A stretch of 64,000 bases of DNA from Apium graveolens. Its lineage: Eukaryota; Streptophyta; Magnoliopsida; Apiales; Apiaceae. The notes below the pieces were generated by a model. That model was not told the origin of the DNA. It saw only the letters and a list, made by a program, of their open reading frames with translations, and searched no databases. Every line of letters begins with the position of its first letter. Position 1 is the first letter of the stretch. The position numbers and the translations under genes are program-made. The stretch spans positions 304,188,565-304,252,564 of the forward strand of contig NC_133648.1 of the NCBI RefSeq assembly GCF_009905375.1, given 5' to 3'. This document shows, in pieces, positions 54,557 to 64,000 of the stretch.

Positions 54557-55129
54557 TGATAGGGATAAATAAATCTTGATTGTATAATTAAATATTGCAA
54601 GGTGTAGGGCTGCTAGGCCCAATAAGAAGATGTATGACATTCAGACCAAGAAGGTCAATACATTGATCATGCCTGATGGACCAGATCAGGCCTGATGGAA
54701 CAAAGAAGGCCCAAAAGCCCTGATTATTTATTAATTTCGTAAGTAATAAATAAAGGAGGAAAACAGCTATTAAGATAAGTCCTAGTGGGGATATAAATCC
54801 TTGTAGATTGGCCTCAAGGGGACCTAAAAGGATAAGGAATTAGTTTCCTACTATCTAGGACTCCAAAGTCCATTCTAATTATGAGACTTGCCCACCAAGT
54901 CTCCTATACCAAGTCCAATTCAAGGACTCTCAACATCTATATAAGGGGTCTCGCCCCACAAATCAGAACTACGTTTTTTGGCTTGATTCTCTAATTCACA
55001 GAGATACGTAGGCATCTCGTAAAGGCAGAATTAAGCTATGAAACACGAGAGCAGCCATTAAAGGCCTTGAGCTCCTGAATCTTAGTAATAAATACAGTAA
55101 ATAATAACCTTAATTTTTTATCCATAACA
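54557..55129 (+). repeat. TAT 3' LTR (573 bases)
   Basis: Same length as the 5' LTR, with about 13 substitutions and no indel by eye. Three of these are adjacent (GCTACTTAA against GCTATGAAA). Confidence 0.93.
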
Positions 55130-55134
55130 AAATC
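55130..55134. repeat. Target-site duplication AAATC, right copy, of TAT
   Basis: Matches 44682-44686. Confidence 0.92.
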
Positions 55135-55161
55135 CATGATTAGCAATTGCAAAGGTTCTTC
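55130..55161 (-). pseudogene. S1 integrase sliver between TAT and S2
   Basis: Thirty-two bases encoding EEPLQLLIMDF on the minus strand. Joining them to 44681 across TAT gives IMDFFGPVNV with the first integrase Asp. S2 interrupts S1 at 55162. Confidence 0.88.
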
Positions 55162-55723
55162 TGTTAGGTCACACAACACTATAGAAGGGGTTGAATATAG
55201 TGTTTATACAATCAAATCGATTTCAACACAAGTATGTAACAAAGATCAAGTATATTCAAATTAACTCTGTTACAATAGAACTGTTGTTCTCTCTCAGTGA
55301 TGAACAATATCAGTAAGAGCCGCTAGGTTACAATGTATAATCTTCTCGATAATGATAATATATATAGTGTAAACCCTAAGTTGTGTTTATATAGTACACA
55401 GTTATAAGATATCTTCTAATTGATATGGAATATAATTCTGTCTCCTAAAATATATCAATCAGATATTATCTACAAGTCTTCTAGTCCTCTAACTCTTCAT
55501 GCATATCTTCTTTTGTTTTAGTCCAGATCTTCTCCTGTTAATCAGCCGCATTCCTTATCTGAAGTCTTCCCGCACTTAAGTCCTGATATATATCTTCTGA
55601 TGCCTTAAGTTCTGATATTAAGTTCTGACTTCAGTAAGTTCTGATTTCAGTAAGTCCTGATAAGTCCTGTTGTTAAGTTCTGAAAACTAAACACAAATCA
55701 GATTACATATGACATATCTAACA
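55162..55723 (-). repeat. S2 3' LTR (562 bases)
   Basis: Bounded by TGTTAGGTCAC and CTAACA on the plus strand, with the polypurine tract beyond the latter. It contains about seven TTAAGTTCTGA-like words (about 55574-55685). Confidence 0.85.
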
Positions 55724-55734
55724 ATCTCCCCCAA
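55724..55734 (-). other. S2 polypurine tract
   Basis: TTGGGGGAGAT on the minus strand, abutting the LTR. Confidence 0.88.
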
Positions 55735-55858
55735 CTTGTAATTATGAAAAATATACAAGTTAATAGATTTGATGATGTCAAAAACATTTTAAGTACAAAC
55801 GTAATGAGAGTCTAATAAGATAACTAACTACAACTTACAATTGTAGCTTTAACCAATC

Positions 55859-56359
55859 TTACTGAGTCAATCTGAATCCAAAGTGAGTCTTGACAAAGTT
55901 TGATATCAGCTTTTCTTCTTTATTCCTCAGGACTTGAGCTATTGTAGCTTTGACTTGCTTCAATTCTTCATCTTGACTTCCAATCTGGTAGATTACAGTC
56001 CTTAGTGCTGAGATGTGATTTCTTTCTAAACCATCACCAAGTCTGATCACCCTTGGATCAGAAGAGTCTTCATTGTAGCACATACATTTCTCTTTCAGAA
56101 TGACTTCAAGTTTAGCAGAATCCTTCTTTATTGGAATTTCACTTCCATCATCTTCAACTATGTTTGGAATGAATTATGTAACCCTTGAACCAGAAATTCT
56201 TGCTTTATCCCTTATGGTATTCCTTATGAAATTTGACCATCTCTTGGTAATCTCAGACTTTATCGCTAAAAGATAATGAAAGAATTGAAGTTCTTTTAGA
56301 GATTTGTTCAGCACATCTGATTCTGACATTTGATATGTTCTTCCATCTTCAAGAAATAG
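55859..56359 (-). pseudogene. S2 post-pol ORF, C-terminal fragment
   Basis: A frame open from the T2 border (LEDGRTYQMSESDVLNKSLK) to a stop at 55859, with one internal TAA near 56180. It includes SEITKRWSNFIRNTIRDKAR and a helical, charged C-terminus (IGSQDEELKQVKATIAQVL). The position just before the 3' LTR matches the end of the SP post-pol frame. Similarity between the two is weak by eye. Confidence 0.65.
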
Positions 56360-59300
56360 TGTAATGACTGGAAAATTTACGTCTGTATTATATCATAATT
56401 ATAATAAATTATGTGTATTAATGTGTCATTTATGTGTAATTATCTGTCATATCCTAATTGTTACGTGTTACGTGCATTCTGTGTCATTTCTGTATTTTTA
56501 AGATATTTTTTCAGATATTCTATTTTGCATTCATCGCTTTCATTTCAAACGTTTTACGACCCGAACCATGATTTTAAAGCCAATATTTCAAATAAAATAA
56601 TGGGCCTTATTTTTCATCAAACGGCCTTTACCATCGCATTATTCTAAACATCTAGATATTTTATAAATTTTATCGTTTTACGAAAAATGATTTTTCCGGG
56701 CCCCATTGGGTGTTAAAAACCCCACAAAAAACACATTTTTATTTTTATAAAATTATAGGACTTTCATTTATAATATTTCCTTGCATTTTTGTAATATTCA
56801 CAATTTTTGGGAAATTTTGGCATATATATTGCATATATAAAATATTTATAAATTAAATTTTAATACTCAAAAATTATAAAAATTAGGGTCAAATATTTTT
56901 ATTTGATGTATAATTAGCCCCTTAATTTTATTTAGGAGTATTAATTTGACTACAATAAATAGCCTAATTATTAATTTATTATAATTAATAAATCAGTAAA
57001 ATTCAGAAAAATACAAAAATTCTCTGTAATTCGGGTCGGGAAGAACAGGGTCGGGTCGAGAATTCAACCCGTAATTTTGAGCAGATTACAGTACCAAATC
57101 AAGCAGTTCGAGTATCCAAATCGAAGGTTTTGATCTGTTCTTTCCATTTCCAGCATCAATTTCACGTTTTAATTCATACTTTTTGATTTTCAAATTCTAG
57201 GGTTTATGTTCGAATTAGGACTTTTTGATTGCAGGGTTATTTTGATATTTTGATGATTGATATAGCTTTGTTAGATGATTTACAGTTGATTCATGGTGTT
57301 TGATTGAACAAACGATGTCAGTATAGTGATTCACGATTTCTAGGGTTTATGTCAGATTTTCAAATCACAACTCGATGATTTATGTGCATATTTGATTCTT
57401 GATATGTTAGGGCTTTGATTATAGGTGTTCATAGATTTAATTTCCACTATAGAACGTTGAGTTTGGTTTACAGAATCAAAAGATAGGTTTTTGGCTGGAG
57501 TTGAGTTTGATTTTGATCGGAGATGAAGTTTCAGGGATGTTTTTGGTTTGTTTTGGCCAGGAATAGATTGGGGTAGTTGCCAGGAATTAAAACCCTGTGA
57601 AAAACGAACCAAACGGTTCCGTTTTTGGCCTGAAAATGGCTCACCGGAATCTGCACCGGTGGCCGGATTCTGCAAAATTCGGCGTGTTCTTCACGACCCG
57701 GATTTTGACCCGTTTGACCTGTTCAGATTGCCCGGTTTTAATCTGAATTGTCAGATGTTTTATTTCTGACATTTGTTTCTGGATTTTAATTTTAATTTTA
57801 ATTTTATTAATTTTAAAAATCAGATTTATTTATTTTATAAAGTGATTAATTAATTATTTAATTAATTGATTTATATTATAAATAATTCTGAATTATTTTC
57901 TAAAAATCAGATTAAATTATTTTCTTAATTATTTATTATTTATTAACTATTTATTAATTATTTAAAAATGATTAATTATTTTGATGATTAATCAAATAAT
58001 TTCCAATAAATCATAATAAATTTATTTTAATTCCAAAAATTATAGAAAAATCATTTTTAATTCTGATTTTTCTTAAATAATTATTTAAAAATTATTTTTG
58101 AGTTTTAAAAATTAGTAATAATTATTTATAGTGAATATTAAATTGGATTATCAGTGTTTAATTGATAATAATTAGACCGTTAGTCCGATTCGAGTGAAAC
58201 GAAAGCCTGTTGACTCAGAAAAATGAATTCTTTTCATAAAAAATAATATTAAAGCTTAATTTCTTCTAGAAATTAGTTGATTTTGTTACTTGTTTGATTA
58301 TCAGTCGAAATGCATGCCAAGACGAGTCCAAAAATTCTGGAAAAATGGGAAACGAGTCAGATAACGATCAATTGAGCAATCAGCGAGTCGATTTTGGTTC
58401 TAAAAATTATTTTAACTATATAAATGATTATGTGCTTATGTGTATTACGTGGTTAAATTGAGTCTTATTTGCTAATACGTAATACATGAGTCAGTCGTAA
58501 GCGCATGGGTAGACATTAGGAACAGTGTGAAGTCGATTCAAGATGCAATTGAAGTACAAAATGACTTAACCAGTCTATTTTGCTAACAGAAGCTAAGCCA
58601 GCAAGGCAGGTCGAGTAGGTGATAGAAGAAAGTGATCTAATTGCAGTGAGTCGGGTAGAAGGCAAGTTTTTCCCCTATTCTATTTTCATAATAGTGACAT
58701 TTCTTCAGATGCTTATCACTGTTGCACTCGTTTGATTCTTGTTCTTACTCATTGATACACACTTGTTATTCCTTTGTTTATATTTCATTGGTGATACATT
58801 GAGATTGATATATTCTGGTGTTTAGAATATATCAAAGCATACCGATTGTTCCGATTGCTAAGTGATGGACTGGATAATGATATTTTGGGATTGAGTGTGT
58901 CTTAATCCTGAGGATTGGGATATGACTGGTGCCTCGATATGGGCCGTAGTGCCTGGGTACCCGACTGGATCTATATATTGAGATATAGATCTGCATTATA
59001 TTCTGACTGATCAGCAGAATATAGATGCGAACTTGTGTCCAGTTTAGTTCATTTGTACTCGCCAGTAATGGCCTTCTTTCTATTCTCGTGGGGTTATATC
59101 TTTACAGATATACCCGGGATTACGGATTCATTTAAAATAATTTAACACTGTTTATATTTGTGGACTTGTTGAGCAATTTTTGGCTCACCCTTTTTGTTGT
59201 TATTCACCTTATTGTTTTCAGTTAAGAAGGAATATGAAACCCATCAAGACTCGAGTGGTAAAGAAGCGGGTCAAGCCTCGGGATCCTCTCATACCCAAGG

Positions 59301-59624
59301 TGTTGATCCCAATCCAGGAAGAAAGCTTTGAGTTGCCCGAACAGGTGGAGTGTTGATAGATAGTGTGTGTGTTTGAATAAATATGAATTTAGTTTAAAAC
59401 TGGTTAGACAATGGTTTGTAATAAAGAGAGTTTGTGAGAATTTGAACTTGGTTTGTAATAAAAGTAGATAGTGGTTCTTGTTTTCATACTTCAACCTAAA
59501 GAGATCCTGGTTAGGGTTAAAGGGGTTTAATTTCATTTCTTTATTAATTGTTAATCAGATTGTACAAGTTTGGTGATTTGCTAGTAACCCCCAGACTTAT
59601 ACCCCGGGTCTGGAGGGCATTACA
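56360..59624 (+). repeat. T2 5' LTR (3265 bases)
   Basis: Starts TGTAATGACTGG and ends GGCATTACA. It shows the same layout as the T1 LTRs: an AT-rich block (about 57780-58140) next to a GC-richer island (about 57600-57740). Short ORFs inside are not convincing genes. Confidence 0.9.
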
Positions 59625-59626
59625 GG

Positions 59627-59640
59627 TTTGGTATCAGAGC
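59627..59640 (+). other. T2 primer-binding site
   Basis: TTTGGTATCAGAGC, two bases after the LTR, complementary to the initiator tRNA-Met 3' end. Confidence 0.92.
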
Positions 59641-59818
59641 TGCAGGTTTGGTCCTTGAAAACAAGAACATTAGGGTTAAGATAAGATAAGGAGATCATAT
59701 AGGATAGGAATAGACAAATAGGAAAAAAAATAGTGTTAGGATTTAGGTCAGATTAGAATAGGGAAGTATAAATCTTAGGATTGTTTAGTGATCCTTCTTT
59801 TCTTTGGTATATTATCAT

Positions 59819-60552
59819 ATGACATCTTCTGGTTATTCTGCATCTTCTGAGAGGATAGTCACCGGGCCAGCAGCACCAGTTATACCTCCGGTATCTGAGT
59901 ACTTGTTTCCTCCTCTACCACCTCCACCACCATTGCCACAGGAGCCGGTACCACCAGTACAGGGGATAGTTCATGACCCCATAGAGATGTTTGATCCATT
60001 TGAGTTCTTTGAGCCGATGGTTCCTTTACCAGTTGAGCATAAGTTTATACCGGAGGTTGGTAGAAGTTACCACCACCACAATTGTTACCTCCTATACCAG
60101 TGCATGCCCCAGAACTGGATGTGTTTTAGATGATTCCAGTCGAGGGGATGGGAGAGCATGATGTGGATCTACAGTTAGGTTTACCACAGCAGGGTGCAGG
60201 TATACCGAGGGTTCCGTCACAGGAGTTAGTAGGTCAGGTTGCACAGCCGCATATGGTACCATATCATGAGTACAGGGTTATGAGGGATGATGTGGAGTAT
60301 TGGCGGGCACAGTATCGAGAGATCATGTATCTGTTTGACCAGAGGGACAGAGGACCGTTAGCGACCCTACAACCAGATTAATATATGAGACAGCGATTGC
60401 AGTCAGTGTTGATGAGTGCCACTTGGGAGCTTGATGATTTGACCAATGAGGGACCACCTTCTTTCGCAGAGTTCTACAGGATATTCCGCTTGGCACAGAC
60501 CCTGGTCCAGGCACTTAGAGAGGAGCTTAGGCGTATTCCGCCTGGGTTTTGA
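59819..60552 (+). pseudogene. T2 ORF0, extra ORF between primer-binding site and gag
   Basis: ATG at 59819 (MTSSGYSASSERIV) opens a proline-rich segment (LFPPLPPPPPLPQEPVPP). A frameshift lies near 60065. The second frame continues (YHEYRVMRDDVEYWRAQYRE) past a stop at about 60379 to REELRRIPPGF and a TGA at 60550. Both ends match the T1 ORF0. Unknown function. Confidence 0.75.
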
Positions 60553-61051
60553 GACAGTGACTTCAGAGTACAGATGTATATAGAGGCAGCATAGTATAAC
60601 CTAGTGAGTAGTGTGTATGTGTGTACTAGTAGTTTAACCTGTAGTAGTAGTTTAACCTGTAGTAGTAGTTGACCTGTAGTGGTAGTATGACTTGTAGCCG
60701 GAGTGATTACCAGTAGCACAAGACTTTTTGTATCAAGCATTTACACCTGAGGCTGGTGTCACATATATATAAGATGAACTTTTTCAAATTTCTTTTATTT
60801 AAATTTCATTCTTTACAGTTTTACAGCATTTACTTTCACTTTATTGTTTTATAACTTCTCATATTATAATTCCTGTTGAAAAAAAAAGAACAACCATTTT
60901 ATTTAACTGCTTACATTTCCAGTTTTTATATTCAGCAACTGTTTTTTTTATTTAAATCATGTAATTTATACGAGATAAATTGTTTCCTTACCTACTGTCA
61001 ATTTGTTTATTAAACTGTTAAAGAAATATCACCTGTTTTATTATCAGAAGA
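60553..61051 (+). other. T2 spacer between ORF0 and gag
   Basis: About 500 non-coding bases with three close GTAGTAGTTTAACCT-type repeats (about 60625-60675). No gene seen. Confidence 0.6.
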
Positions 61052-62129
61052 AGATGGCACCAAAAAGAAAGACTAGGGCTAAGACCTCTAACAGCAATTT
61101 TGAAGGTCAGACTAATGAAACCATGAACCAAATGTTCCATCTGATGCAACAACCAAATGGTTATGATACCGCAGCAGATGCAGCATCAATAATAGAAAAT
61201 GCAACAACAAATGTTACAGCAACCACCTCGTCCTGAGCCTCAATTACCACCAATATTACCTATTGTTACTTTTAAGCAGTTCCAGTCAGTTAAACCTCCA
61301 GAATTTGAAGGGTCTACTGATCCTATTAAGGCTACTACCTGGTTGAAAGAAATAGAGAAAGCGTTTGCACTAATAAAGATAAGTGAAGACCAGAAGACTG
61401 ATTTTGCTAGCTATTTATTGAAAGGAGAGGCAAATTATTGGTGGGAATCTAAAAAGGCTTTAGAGGGTGAAGATGTGATTGCGTGGGATAGGTTTAAAGA
61501 ATTATTTTAGAAAAGCATTTTCCTCGCTATGTGAAGAACCAAATGCAGATTAATTTTTTAAAACTGAAGCAGGGAAATATGTCCGTGGCAGAGTATGAAG
61601 CCAAATTTACTGAGTTGGCTAGGTTTGTCCCAGAACAGGTTGATACTGAAGAAAAGCTAGTTCAGAGATTTCAAGAAGGATTACGACCATGGATTCGTGG
61701 CCAAGTTGCAGTTTTTGAATTAGCAACGTATACCGCCGTAGTCTAGAAAGCTTTGATTATTGAAGGGGAAAGTGAAAGATCTCAGCAAGATAAAGGACAG
61801 GGAAGTTTCCAAGACCGCTCTAGTAGAAAGCCGGGATTTCAAGCCCGGACAAATTTGAATTTTAAAAGGATAGGATAAGGTACACAGAAAATAGGTAATC
61901 GTTTCCAAGCCCCCAGTCAGCAGGGAATGGCTAGAGTTCCAGTGCCGTACTACAAGATATGTAATCGAAAACATACCGACGTATGTATAAAAAGGGATGT
62001 GACATGTTATCGATGTAAGAAGAAAGGGCATTATTCTAACGAATGTCCAACGGGAAAGATAGCAGAAATTACTTGCTTCCAGTATGGAAAGAAAGGGCAT
62101 ATCGCTAGAAATTGCAAAGGACCGGCTAT
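61052..62129 (+). pseudogene. T2 gag
   Basis: MAPKRKTRAKTSNSNFEGQ start, then a frame change near 61190 into the gag domain (FKQFQSVKPPEFEGSTDP, KGEANYWWESKKALEG) and another near 61508. The third segment (FLKLKQGNMSVAEYEAKFTE) stops at 61744 (TAG). The zinc knuckles follow: CYRCKKKGHYSNEC is intact, but the second reads CFQYGKKGHIARNC, with its second Cys changed to Tyr. Confidence 0.88.
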
Positions 62130-64000
62130 GGCAGCCAGTGTTCCAAGAGTATTGGCATTACCTCCGCCACCGCCGAATCAACTCAGAGCAAGGACTTTCA
62201 ACATGACAATGAAAGAAGCAGTGCGGAGTCCGAGTGTGATCACAGGTACGATTTTGGTGAATTCCGTAAGTTCAAAAGTATTAATTGATTCTGGAGCTAC
62301 CCGTTCATTTATTTCTGAAGAATTTTTTGATAAGTTACATTGTGAAATAAAATGGTTGGGCGAGACGTTAATTATAAAATTAGCGAATGACGACCAAATT
62401 CCAGTAAATCGAGTATGTCCTGCGTGTGATGTAGAAATAGCTGGACATCATTTTTCTGTAGACTTGATTCCTTTTAAGCTAGGAGAATTCGATGTCATTT
62501 TGGGAATTGATTGGTTAGCTTGTCATAATGCTCAGATAGATTGCGCGAATAAGATAGTCAAATTGCGAAATGCGGAAAATGCGATGGTAATATTCAAGGG
62601 CAAAAAACAGCGGAAGAAATTTCTCACTGTAATGTAGACTAAACGATTGCTTCGACAAGGTTGTGAGGTGTACATAGCTTACGTGTTAAATACTGAGAAA
62701 GGAAGTCCTAAAATAGAAGGCATTCCAGTTTTAAGTGAATATCCGGACGTCTTTTCAGACGAGCTTCCAGGGTTACCGCCAGATCGAGAAATCGAGTTTA
62801 CGATTGATCTAGCACCAGGCACATAACTAGTTTCGAAAGCTCCATATCGAATGGCTCCAGTTGAGATGAAGGAATTGTCAACGCAACTGCAAGATCTTCT
62901 AGACCGAGGCATTATACGACCCAGTATATCTCCATGGGGTGCACCGGTGTTGTTCGTAAAGAAGAAGGACGGCAACATGCGATTATGCATTGACTATCGG
63001 GAGTTGAATAAGCTCACCATCAAGAACAAGTATCCGCTACCGAGAATCGATGATTTATTCGATCAGTTAAAAGGAGCCGCATGGTTTTTGAAGATAGATT
63101 TGCGATCATGCTATCATCAATTGAAGATTAAAGCCGAAGATATTCCCAAAACTGCGTTTCGTACGAGATATGGGCATTACGAGTTTCTGGTAATGGCATT
63201 CGGTTTAACCAATGCGCCAGCAGCATTCATGGACCGGATGAACAAAGTATTCAAGAGGTATTTGGACAAATTTGTGATTGTATTCATTGATGACATCTTG
63301 ATATACTCAAGGACAGAAGAAGAGCATGCCGAACACTTGAGGATAGCTTTGGAAATTCTGAGGAAAGAGCAACTGTATGCGAAATTCTCAAAATGAGAAT
63401 TTTGGTTAAAGGAAGTACAATTTCTAGGGCATATCATCAGTAGAGAAGGCATCCAAGTCGATCCAGCGAAGATTGAAGTTGTGTTAAATTGGGAAAGACC
63501 AAAGACACTGACAAAAGATCAAAGTTTCTTGGGATTGGCAGGATATTTTAGAAGATTTGTTAAAGATTTTGTGAAAATAGCAACGCCGTTGACCAAGTTA
63601 ACTCGAAAAAGTGAAAAGTTTGTATGGAATGATAAATGTAAAGATAGTTTCCAAGAATTGAAGAATCGGTTAGTAACCGCACCGGTACTGGTATTGCCAG
63701 ACGAGTAAGGGAATTTCGTCATTTACAGCGACGCTTCGTATCGCGGGTTAGGATGTGTATTGATGCAACACGGTAATGTCATCGTATATGCTTCGAGATA
63801 ACATAAACCTCATGAACAGAAATATCCTACGTATGACCTGGAATTAACAGCGATCGTATTTGCATTAAAGCTTTGGAGACACTATCTCTACGGTGAAAAA
63901 TGCGAAATCTACACAGATCATAAAATTCTGAAGTATATATTCACGCAAAAGGAACTGAACATGCGTCAACGTCGATGGCTGGAATTGATTAAAGATTACG
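62130..64000 (+). pseudogene. T2 protease, reverse transcriptase and RNase H (partial)
   Basis: Continuous frame with stops at 62635, 62824, 63394, 63706 and 63799. Protease motif [13 protein letters not shown], with the Asp that T1 lacks. [20 protein letters not shown] and [11 protein letters not shown]. RNase [17 protein letters not shown], then YASR*HKPHEQ with a TAA at the same codon as in T1, then [16 protein letters not shown]. It runs off the window in RNase H. Confidence 0.92.

Larger units (their letters stand above)
44687..55129 (+). mobile_element. TAT: Tat-lineage Ty3/Gypsy retrotransposon with antisense gene
   Basis: A 10.4-kb plus-strand element with 573-base LTRs and an exact 5-base TSD. 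Gag, protease, RT, two RNase H domains and integrase lie in a single frame broken by only two stops. Downstream is an antisense spliced gene, then tandem arrays and a polypurine tract. The primer-binding site, dual RNase H and antisense ORF are hallmarks of the Tat lineage. The LTRs differ at about 13 of 573 positions by eye, so it is fairly young. Confidence 0.93.
55162..56359 (-). mobile_element. S2: 3' end of a second minus-strand Sirevirus
   Basis: The 3' LTR, polypurine tract and end of the post-pol ORF are present; the remainder is beyond T2 and the window. The polypurine tract is the same as in SP. It is inserted in the S1 integrase and is itself interrupted by T2 at 56360. Confidence 0.85.
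56360..64000 (+). mobile_element. T2: second Tekay-type chromovirus, 5' part
   Basis: Plus-strand element with 5' LTR, primer-binding site, ORF0, gag, protease, RT and part of RNase H; it is cut by the window end. It is clearly related to T1 along its coding region, but the LTR is more diverged. It carries several stops and frameshifts. It is inserted in S2, with candidate TSD AATAG at 56355-56359 that cannot be checked. Confidence 0.92.

Overview
This window looks like plant nuclear DNA, probably from a eudicot, in gene-poor, retrotransposon-rich chromatin. All 64 kb can be assigned to LTR retrotransposons inserted into one another. I see no host gene, no structural RNA gene and no CRISPR array. 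The species cannot be read from the sequence.

At least eight elements can be separated, and target-site duplications (TSDs) fix the nesting for four of them. (1) S1, a minus-strand Sirevirus-like Copia element, is the oldest host. Its pieces lie at 29337-30808, 42507-44686 and 55130-55161. (2) C1, a minus-strand Copia element inserted in S1, has pieces at 1-261, 12984-16208 and 26744-29336. (3) T1, a Tekay-type chromovirus (262-12983, minus), sits in the C1 reverse transcriptase with TSD TTGAT. (4) A1, an Athila-type Gypsy element (16209-26743, minus), sits in the C1 leader with TSD TATGG. (5) SP, a plus-strand Sirevirus derivative (30809-42506), sits in S1 with TSD CTTGA/CTTAA. (6) TAT, a Tat-lineage Gypsy element (44687-55129, plus), sits in the S1 integrase with TSD AAATC. 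(7) S2, the 3' end of another minus-strand Sirevirus (55162-56359), also sits in the S1 integrase. (8) T2, a second Tekay-type element (56360 to the window end, plus), sits in S2.

Most elements are decayed. A1 and TAT are the youngest-looking: they have long open frames and nearly identical LTRs. T1, T2, S1, SP and C1 carry many stops and frameshifts. SP has lost integrase, reverse transcriptase and most of RNase H. C1 has lost most of gag.

The unusual biology is in the extra genes and their regulatory DNA. TAT carries an antisense gene downstream of pol with its own TATA box, a hairpin at the presumed transcript start, three exons whose splicing joins one frame (one premature stop), and a long palindromic tandem array upstream. 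A1 carries a post-pol gene with its own TATA box, preceded by a GC-rich NotI-site module that is also present in the A1 LTR U3 upstream of the LTR TATA box. T1 and T2 share an extra proline-rich ORF between primer-binding site and gag. SP carries a post-pol frame of roughly 1,570 codons. The Sirevirus-type elements repeatedly use one short motif (CGACGGAT / ATCCGTCG) in LTR arrays, hairpins and a coding repeat.
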